Below, piece after piece: positions 58,590-64,000 of a DNA stretch of 64,000 bases. Source of the DNA: SAR86 cluster bacterium SAR86B (GTDB taxonomy: Bacteria; Pseudomonadota; Gammaproteobacteria; Magnimaribacterales; D2472); the NCBI GenBank assembly GCA_905181955.1, contig CAJJAC010000008.1, positions 20,620-84,619 of the forward strand, given 5' to 3'. The notes under the pieces are model-generated. The model searched no databases, was not told the origin of the DNA, and was given only the letters and a program-made list of their open reading frames with translations. The translations under genes and the position numbers were made by a program. How positions within the stretch are numbered: position 1 is the stretch's first letter; every line of letters begins with the position of its first letter.

Positions 58590-58617
58590 TTGATATATAA
58601 TTATAAGTGTGCATAAT
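58590..58617 (+). promoter_or_regulatory. Candidate sigma-70 promoter for the structured RNA
   Basis: TTGATA (58590-58595) and CATAAT (58612-58617) are each one base off consensus with a 16-bp spacer. Transcription would start near 58623, exactly at the first hairpin of the RNA described below. AT-rich sequence makes chance matches common, so the main support is the fit with the hairpin and terminator. Confidence 0.45.
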
Positions 58618-58623
58618 AATGCT

Positions 58624-58704
58624 TGTCAGCGACTCTCTCCCCCTATTTAGATAGCTGACATCCTCTGAACTAAGATGGAGGGCCTCGCCCTCCATTCTTT
58701 TATT
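58624..58704 (+). ncRNA. Putative small RNA or leader RNA with two hairpins
   Basis: The region forms a perfect 7-bp stem, TGTCAGC (58624-58630) with GCTGACA (58654-58660), enclosing a 23-nt loop rich in C and U (CTCTCTCCCCC at 58633-58643). A 14-nt single-stranded linker follows, then a strong intrinsic terminator (58675-58704). A promoter-like pair lies just upstream. The whole unit would be about 80 nt. It is not a family I recognise. It could be a trans-acting sRNA whose C-rich loop pairs with Shine-Dalgarno sequences, or an attenuator for the small ORF and peroxidase downstream. Confidence 0.55.
58675..58704 (+). terminator. Rho-independent terminator
   Basis: ATGGAGGGC (58675-58683) pairs perfectly with GCCCTCCAT (58687-58695) across a CTC loop, followed by TCTTTTATT. 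Adjacent AAG and CTT can extend the stem past a one-base bulge. It is the only strong GC-rich terminator I noticed in the window. Confidence 0.85.
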
Positions 58705-58718
58705 AAATAAGGTTAAAT

Positions 58719-58805
58719 ATGAAAAAATATATAGACAATTTAGAAGTTTTTGTTTTAGTTACACTATTTTTAAGCTCAATCTACGCTATAACTCCAATAT
58801 TGTAG
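58719..58805 (+). CDS. Small single-helix membrane protein, 28 aa, unknown
   Basis: An ATG at 58719 preceded by AAGG opens a 28-codon frame whose product begins MKKYIDNLEVF and then has a hydrophobic helix (about residues 10-27) containing VTLFLSSIYAITP. A basic start and one membrane span are typical of small membrane proteins. It begins 14 bp after the terminator T-tract and ends 12 bp before the peroxidase. I do not recognise a family. It could be a real small protein, a leader peptide, or chance. Confidence 0.45.
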   Translation: MKKYIDNLEVFVLVTLFLSSIYAITPIL

Positions 58806-58817
58806 TATTATCGCTCT

Positions 58818-59342
58818 ATGAAAAACTTAGCACTGCTTTTAATTGGTATATTCTCCACATCCGGCTTCGCCTGTTCTAATCTTCTTGATTCAGAGCTCAA
58901 GGTATTAGATTCTTCAGAAAAGATAAATATGTGTGAATATGAAGGTGATGTCATCTTAGTTGTTAATGTTGCTAGTAAGTGCGGTTACACCTATCAGTAC
59001 GAGGGCCTTCAAAGTCTTTATGAAAATTACAAAGATGAAGGTTTGGTGGTTGTTGGAATACCTTCTAGAGATTTCAGACAAGAGTATAGCGAAGAGTCGG
59101 CAGTAGCAGAATTTTGTTCTACAGAATATGGAGTTGATTTCCCTATGTTTGCTACCGCTAAAGTTAAAGGTGAAAGAGCGCATCCTTTTTATAAAAAATT
59201 AGCTAAAGAATCAGGAATGGTTCCTAATTGGAATTTTAATAAGTATCTTATTGATAGAAATGGAAAAGTTCACAAAACTTATAGATCAAAAGTTAAGCCA
59301 GATTCAGAATTACTTATTACAGCTATAGAAAAACTTCTTTAA
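58818..59342 (+). CDS. Exported glutathione-peroxidase-like thiol peroxidase
   Basis: The 174-aa protein has a signal peptide (cleavage near GFA-C) and a GPx fold with the peroxidatic Cys in NVASKCGYT near residue 54 and the WNFNKYLI block near residue 135. The Gln of the usual tetrad (FPCNQF) is replaced: the sequence reads IPSRDF, with Asp in its place. Cys rather than selenocysteine and the secreted location suggest a thioredoxin-like reductant in the periplasm, by inference. It overlaps rpiA by 4 bp at the stops. Confidence 0.9.
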   Translation: MKNLALLLIGIFSTSGFACSNLLDSELKVLDSSEKINMCEYEGDVILVVNVASKCGYTYQYEGLQSLYENYKDEGLVVVGIPSRDFRQEYSEESAVAEFCSTEYGVDFPMFATAKVKGERAHPFYKKLAKESGMVPNWNFNKYLIDRNGKVHKTYRSKVKPDSELLITAIEKLL

Positions 59343-59980
59343 ATTTCGCTTACAAGAACAAGACTTGGCTTTTCAAAGCTAAATATTCCATTATCAACAA
59401 CGCCAGCAAAAGAGTTAAGTTTTAATTCAATTTCTTCTGGATTAGATAAATCTAATCCTGTTACATCTAGTATTTGATTCCCCTGATCAGTCATTACGCC
59501 AACCCTTAATTCAGGAATCCCTCCGAGTGCAACTATTCTTCTAGCCACCAAGCTTCTAGATTCTGGAATGACCTCAACCGGAAGAGGGAAGGCTCCTAGC
59601 TTTTCAACTAATTTTGATTCATCAACAATACATATAAAATCTTGAGCTGCAGAAGCTACAATTTTTTCTCTAGTATGAGCGGCTCCTCCGCCCTTGATAA
59701 GATTATTGTTCTTATCAACTTCATCAGCACCATCAATATAAAACTCAATACCATTTACATCATTTAAATTAAAAACTTCAATACCCTTGGATTGTAATAA
59801 TTCTGAAGATGCATTTGAGCTTGATACAGCTCCCTTAAATAAATGTGAAAATTCAGATAATTCTTCTATGAAACAGTTAACAGTTGAACCAGTTCCAATT
59901 CCTAAAATCATAGAGGGTGTTAACTTGTCTTGAATGAAGGAGATAGCTTGTTTGGCAACATTGATTTTTGAGGCACTCAT
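59339..59980 (-). CDS. rpiA: Ribose-5-phosphate isomerase A
   Basis: RpiA interconverts ribose 5-phosphate and ribulose 5-phosphate. The 213-aa protein has GIGTGSTVNCFIEEL near residue 27, the catalytic DGADEVD near residue 82 and KGGGAAHTREKIVA near residue 95. It is divergent from ilvA with 36 bp between starts, an arrangement shared with Pseudomonas. It complements transketolase at 39731. Confidence 0.96.
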   Translation of the reverse strand: MSASKINVAKQAISFIQDKLTPSMILGIGTGSTVNCFIEELSEFSHLFKGAVSSSNASSELLQSKGIEVFNLNDVNGIEFYIDGADEVDKNNNLIKGGGAAHTREKIVASAAQDFICIVDESKLVEKLGAFPLPVEVIPESRSLVARRIVALGGIPELRVGVMTDQGNQILDVTGLDLSNPEEIELKLNSFAGVVDNGIFSFEKPSLVLVSEI

Positions 59981-60016
59981 GAAGGTATAATACTGGAAAT
60001 TAACAAAACTATTACA

Positions 60017-61564
60017 TTGAGATTAAAAATAAATAAAACAGGAAGCTTCAAGCATTCTAAAAAATACCTACAACTCATTAAAGAGGCTAAGGTTTATGAT
60101 GTTTCTATAAAGACTCCAGTTACTTTTGCTACAAATATGACAGCAAAAATAAATAACGAAGTTTTTTTAAAAAGAGAAGATCTGCAGCCTATTTTTTCAT
60201 TCAAAAGTAGGGGCGCATATAATAAAATTACCAGCCTAACGCCGGCTCAGAAAAAGAAAGGGGTCATAGCAGCTTCTGCAGGTAATCATGCTCAGGGCGT
60301 AGCTTTTGCATGCAAAAAGTTGAAGATACCATGTTTAATAGTTATGCCTGTAACCACACCTGACATAAAAGTTAGATCAGTTAAAAATTTTGGCGCTAAG
60401 ATCATCTTAGAAGGTGATAACTTCAATCAGGCTGTTAAAGCTGCTCTAAAGCTAACAAAAATTAAAAAGCTCGAGTTCATTCATCCCTATGATGATCAAT
60501 ACACGATCGCTGGACAAGGAACTGTAGGCCAAGAAATATTAGAAACAGATGATGAATATGATGCAATCTTTGTTCCAGTTGGCGGTGGCGGATTGCTAGC
60601 TGGTGTCTCAGCATGGATAGCTCAACATACAAAAAAAGTAAAAATTTATGGTGTTGAGGTTGAAGATTCAGCATGTTTACTTGAAGCAGTTAAATTTGAT
60701 AAAAGAGTCAGATTAAGAGAGGTTGGCTTATTTGCAGACGGCGTTGCAGTAGAGCAAATTGGTAAGAATAATTTTGATGTTATTAAAGAATGTGTAGATG
60801 GCGTAATTACTGTTAGTGTTGATGAGGTATGTGCAGCTGTTAAAGACATATTCGAAGATACTCGAGTTCTATCAGAGCCAGCAGGAGCACTAGCGTTAGC
60901 TGGATTAAAAAAATATAGTAAAAAAATTAAAGGCAAAAAACTTTTAGCAATAAGCACTGGAGCTAATGTTAATTTTGAAAGATTAAGTTATATCGTCGAA
61001 AGATCAGAGCTTGGAGAAAATAGAGAAAAAATCTTAAGTATTCAGATTCCAGAAAAACCAGGGAGCTTTTTAAAGCTTTGTAGAGTTTTTGGTAAAGCTC
61101 AAATAACAGAATTTAATTACAGAATGGCTGATAACAGAAAAGCTTTTGTTCTTGTTGGCATTAAAACTAAAACAGAAGAGTCATTTAAAGTTTTAAAAGA
61201 TAAGCTAAAAAAATCAAAATTTAAGTTTAATGATTTAACAAGAAATGAGATTTCAAATGATCACTTGCGTCACATGGTTGGTGGAAGAAATAATCTAGAT
61301 ATAGATGAAAGCTCCGAGCGTATTTTTAGAAGTGAGTTTCCACAAAAACCTGATGCATTAATAAACTTCTTAAAAGATTTTGGAGCCAACTGGAATATTT
61401 CTTTATTTCACTACAGAAATCTTGGAGCGGCTTTTGCTAAAGTTCTTATTGGTATTCAAGATACGAATACTAATGGTAAAAAGCTTGAAAAGCATTTAAA
61501 AGCATCTGATTATAGTTTTATTGAAGAAACCTCAAACAACGCCTATCAAGATTTTTTAAGGTAA
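60017..61564 (+). CDS. ilvA: Threonine ammonia-lyase, biosynthetic
   Basis: IlvA makes 2-oxobutanoate for isoleucine synthesis. The 515-aa protein has the PLP lysine in SFKSRGAYNKI near residue 68, SAGNHAQGVAFACKK, the phosphate loop VGGGGLLAG near residue 194, and two C-terminal ACT-like regulatory domains (about 325-400 and 420-510) that sense isoleucine or valine. The start is TTG with no clear ribosome binding site. A TATAAT lies 26 bp upstream of it at 59986-59991, within the divergent rpiA start region. Confidence 0.95.
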   Translation: MRLKINKTGSFKHSKKYLQLIKEAKVYDVSIKTPVTFATNMTAKINNEVFLKREDLQPIFSFKSRGAYNKITSLTPAQKKKGVIAASAGNHAQGVAFACKKLKIPCLIVMPVTTPDIKVRSVKNFGAKIILEGDNFNQAVKAALKLTKIKKLEFIHPYDDQYTIAGQGTVGQEILETDDEYDAIFVPVGGGGLLAGVSAWIAQHTKKVKIYGVEVEDSACLLEAVKFDKRVRLREVGLFADGVAVEQIGKNNFDVIKECVDGVITVSVDEVCAAVKDIFEDTRVLSEPAGALALAGLKKYSKKIKGKKLLAISTGANVNFERLSYIVERSELGENREKILSIQIPEKPGSFLKLCRVFGKAQITEFNYRMADNRKAFVLVGIKTKTEESFKVLKDKLKKSKFKFNDLTRNEISNDHLRHMVGGRNNLDIDESSERIFRSEFPQKPDALINFLKDFGANWNISLFHYRNLGAAFAKVLIGIQDTNTNGKKLEKHLKASDYSFIEETSNNAYQDFLR

Positions 61565-61571
61565 ATGAACT

Positions 61572-63845
61572 CTAGAATCTTAATCTAAGCTTTATAGCAA
61601 AGATTTTACCTGATGGGTTGCTCCATGAATCTTGAACTATAGAGCGACTGTCAGAATTTATGTTTTCTTCATAAATATTTCCACCCTGACTATAGACAAT
61701 ATATAAGTTAGATAATGGCGCTAGCTCATACTTATATCTAATTTGTACTGCAGCTTCGCCTACATTAAATCCACTTACCTCCCTTTCGCTTAACGAAAGA
61801 TAGCCATTTTGATTAGACATTAAGCTGGTAGGGTTGGATGCATCTAAAGCAACAAATTGTGCCTTAAATCTTAGCTCATGCTTATTACCTTTAAAGTAAT
61901 TTAAATCTAAGGCTACGAATTTTTCAGTAGCATCATATGCAGCAAGATGGTTTGCATCTATCCATTTTAGCCACTCTTTTTGATCTCTAAGACTAAATCC
62001 TATTTTCATAGTCAAATAATCAGTTGGAAAGAAATAGTATGCCGCCTCCATCCAAGTTTTTTTATAACCATTAGAGTTCCAAGAATTGTTTTTACCGCCT
62101 TTTTCAAAATTTATTTTAAGACCATAGGCAAAGTTAGAATAATTTTTTGACTCAAAAGCCCCACCATAATTATATCTATAGGGCGTCTTTATAAATGGAG
62201 AATCAATATACTTCCTTGTAATAGTTGTATTTTTTCCAGATGACTCAAGGCTAGTCCAAAAATGCATAGATGATGTATCTTTAAATCCTAATTCAATTTT
62301 TGGATTTATATAAGAAGGATTACTATTTCCATTGGTATCAGTATGATGACCATATCTTAAAGAATATTCTATATTTTTAAACTTAGAATTCTCATCAAAA
62401 TATCTTTCAAAAGAAGATCTGCCACCTAAAGAAACCCAATCATTCTTTTGCAGATAGCCCATGTCATTTATATTGAGATCATCACCGTAGTAATGAAATC
62501 CAAGACTATGATTATCGTCTTTGTTGGGCTTAAATCTCATTCCGCCTTTAAAACCTACCGATGACTGATCGCCAGCGTCCGCATGAAGCAATATAGAATA
62601 GATTCTTAATTTATCATTAATAATATTGTCATAATCAATCGCATTGACCATCGCAGTTCTATTTAATATTGGATCATCGGTGTAGGTGAGCATATAACCA
62701 AGAGTTTTATTATTATTTTCTTTTTTTACTCGCGCAGCATAATAAGATCTACCCAGTGAAAAATTTTCATCTTGCTCACTTGCAGTAAAGAAGCCATATT
62801 CTGTACCACCTTCCTTTTGAGTATATCTAAGGGCGTAATCAAGATCTGAATATTGCTGTTTAGAATCATTACACAGATCCTCATTATCTGATTGGCTACA
62901 ATTGTATGAGGGCTTTGATCCAATCCTTCTGGTATGCATCACCTTTAATCTTTCTCTGTCAGTAATATCAAAAAGTGTTTGATTTTCATTAAAGAAAGCT
63001 CTTTTTTCACCATAGAGAGTTTCCTCAGCAGAGAAATTAACCACAACATTATCACTTTCAACTTGGCCAAAGTCTGGATTAATAGTTGCATTAATTTGTT
63101 TGCCTGTTCCCGTATTATAAAAAATTTCAACACCAACTTTATTTATTTCGTTGTTTGTAATTGAGTCTTTAGCAGCAGCAATATACGGAAAATAATTAAT
63201 ATTACTTTTTACAGGAAAACTATCTATTACTAACTTATCAAGTTGGTACATATATTTATTCCTTTCAGGATGAGTCTTAGAAGTTCCACTGAGTTCTCCA
63301 CTTTCTGCGTTATATCGAAAAGCCCCAAATTTTATTTCTCGTTTTCCATCTACAGGAATCATATTGCCTATAGACCATGGGATAAATATTTCAGAAACCC
63401 AATTGTCATTGTTAATTTTTGTAGCGCCAACCCAGTCACCATCCCAATCGTAACTTTGATTATTTCCATTTCGAATCGTTGAATCAAGAAATGAATCACC
63501 TAATGAAAGCATAAAGGTATATGCCGTATTACCATCACCATCAAAATCTACAACAAATGCATTCCTGTCTGTTTTAGTATTCCATTCATCGCGAACATGC
63601 TTATAAGAACTCATGGTTGAAGGGTCTTGTGTATTTATAAAGCCAATATAAATCCCATCTTTATTAGTAAAAATTTTTACCCTAGTTTGATTTTCAGAGA
63701 GATTTAATGTAAATGGGTAAACTTCGTAGAATGTTGAAAATGATTTTGCATTTTCCCACTCAGCTTCATCCAGGACGCCATCCACTGATATCGCAAAGCT
63801 TTCAAGCGAGAGAATTATAGAGACAACAGCAAATAGTTTTTTCAA
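61572..63845 (-). CDS. Exported CBM9-like / DUF5916 outer-membrane protein
   Basis: The 757-aa protein has a signal peptide (ending near SFA), an N-terminal CBM9-like beta-sandwich (about residues 20-210: SVDGVLDEAEWENAKSF, FVVDFDGDGNTAY, WVSEIFIPWS) and a long C-terminal region of alternating Tyr/Phe-rich strands ending in LRLRF, as expected for an outer-membrane beta-barrel. It resembles DUF5916 proteins. The function is unknown, with a role in binding or taking up carbohydrate or other polymers only a guess. A Cys pair near residue 315 may form a disulfide in a barrel loop. The gene lies 94 bp downstream of an XRE regulator. Confidence 0.8.
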   Translation of the reverse strand: MKKLFAVVSIILSLESFAISVDGVLDEAEWENAKSFSTFYEVYPFTLNLSENQTRVKIFTNKDGIYIGFINTQDPSTMSSYKHVRDEWNTKTDRNAFVVDFDGDGNTAYTFMLSLGDSFLDSTIRNGNNQSYDWDGDWVGATKINNDNWVSEIFIPWSIGNMIPVDGKREIKFGAFRYNAESGELSGTSKTHPERNKYMYQLDKLVIDSFPVKSNINYFPYIAAAKDSITNNEINKVGVEIFYNTGTGKQINATINPDFGQVESDNVVVNFSAEETLYGEKRAFFNENQTLFDITDRERLKVMHTRRIGSKPSYNCSQSDNEDLCNDSKQQYSDLDYALRYTQKEGGTEYGFFTASEQDENFSLGRSYYAARVKKENNNKTLGYMLTYTDDPILNRTAMVNAIDYDNIINDKLRIYSILLHADAGDQSSVGFKGGMRFKPNKDDNHSLGFHYYGDDLNINDMGYLQKNDWVSLGGRSSFERYFDENSKFKNIEYSLRYGHHTDTNGNSNPSYINPKIELGFKDTSSMHFWTSLESSGKNTTITRKYIDSPFIKTPYRYNYGGAFESKNYSNFAYGLKINFEKGGKNNSWNSNGYKKTWMEAAYYFFPTDYLTMKIGFSLRDQKEWLKWIDANHLAAYDATEKFVALDLNYFKGNKHELRFKAQFVALDASNPTSLMSNQNGYLSLSEREVSGFNVGEAAVQIRYKYELAPLSNLYIVYSQGGNIYEENINSDSRSIVQDSWSNPSGKIFAIKLRLRF

Positions 63846-63939
63846 TTATATTATTCCTTAGAAAAGAGTATTTTATAGCTATTTTAAAAACAGACAACAT
63901 TTAGATTTAAGGCAATTTAAATAGATCTTCAAATTTTCC

Positions 63940-64000
63940 TTATTTTGGAAGTACAAACAGATCTTCAACTTTGCACATAAGAATCTTTGAAATTTTTAAA
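63940..64000 (-). CDS. XRE-family HTH regulator, C-terminal end only
   Basis: On the minus strand the last 19 codons before TAA read LKISKILMCKVEDLFVLPK. This matches the end of small XRE/Cro-type regulators, whose final helix typically reads ALKISKVLxCxVEDLF. The helix-turn-helix itself lies beyond the window. It is on the same strand as, and 94 bp upstream of, the DUF5916-like gene, which it might regulate. The call rests on 19 residues. Confidence 0.6.
   Translation of the reverse strand, partial: LKISKILMCKVEDLFVLPK

Overview
This window is gene-dense chromosome from an AT-rich, streamlined gammaproteobacterium. The gene content (YheV, DUF1820, DUF484, DUF2909, GshA type 1, HemF, caa3-type oxidase with its complete assembly set) and the gene order both match gammaproteobacteria, and many blocks recall Pseudomonas-type order. 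The very low GC by eye, tiny spacers and pervasive overlaps suggest a free-living marine oligotroph such as the SAR86 clade. That taxonomic guess is inference. I see no rRNA, tRNA, CRISPR array, insertion sequence or prophage.

Layout. Positions 1-13500 are the origin-proximal block: the end of dnaN, recF, gyrB, plsC, a single-chain glycyl-tRNA synthetase, an LpxL/HtrB-type acyltransferase, trkH-trkA, fmt-def, then purE, tsaC, hemF, aroE and yheV. Positions 13600-21840 are a complete cytochrome c oxidase locus: coxB (with a fused heme c domain), coxA, ctaG, coxC, DUF2909, SURF1, a membrane-anchored protein, ctaA, ctaB and SCO1. Positions 21836-26455 hold a lipoprotein, a quinone-oxidoreductase-like enzyme, gshA and pckA. 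Positions 26614-33586 hold dsbB, polA, a TonB-C/repeat protein, engB, cytochrome c4, dsbA and a pseudoazurin-like cupredoxin. Positions 33583-36938 are ubiK plus the yigB-xerC-DUF484-dapF operon, headed by a 34-codon lptM. Positions 36984-44923 hold ahcY-metK, then tkt-pgk-fba(class I)-dtd-LOG. Positions 44920-50716 hold tatABC, ubiB-ubiJ-ubiE, rsgA, orn and DUF1820. Positions 50727-56344 hold miaB-phoH-ybeY-corC-lnt and an L,D-transpeptidase. Positions 56367-63845 hold a FadB/J-like multifunctional enzyme, a putative small RNA and a small membrane ORF, a periplasmic glutathione peroxidase, rpiA, ilvA and a large DUF5916-like outer-membrane protein. The window ends in the C-terminus of an XRE-type regulator.

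How the genes work together. The strongest functional unit is aerobic respiration: the oxidase subunits, copper delivery (CtaG, SCO1), heme A synthesis (CtaA, CtaB), heme precursor supply (HemF), candidate electron donors (cytochrome c4, cupredoxin), four ubiquinone-biosynthesis proteins (UbiB, UbiE, UbiJ, UbiK) and Tat export. A second theme is periplasmic thiol and envelope chemistry (DsbA, DsbB, LptM, Lnt, LpxL, L,D-transpeptidase, peroxidase).

No obviously new multi-gene system is present. The observations most worth a second look are: the putative 80-nt structured RNA with a C-rich loop plus a 28-aa membrane ORF (58590-58805); a parS-like palindrome inside the end of recF; the minimal LptM; the cupredoxin carrying what looks like a cytochrome-c5-type leader; single-chain GlyRS sitting where GlyQS is expected; a GyrB lacking the usual Gram-negative insertion; and seven convergent gene pairs that overlap by exactly four bases at their stop codons.
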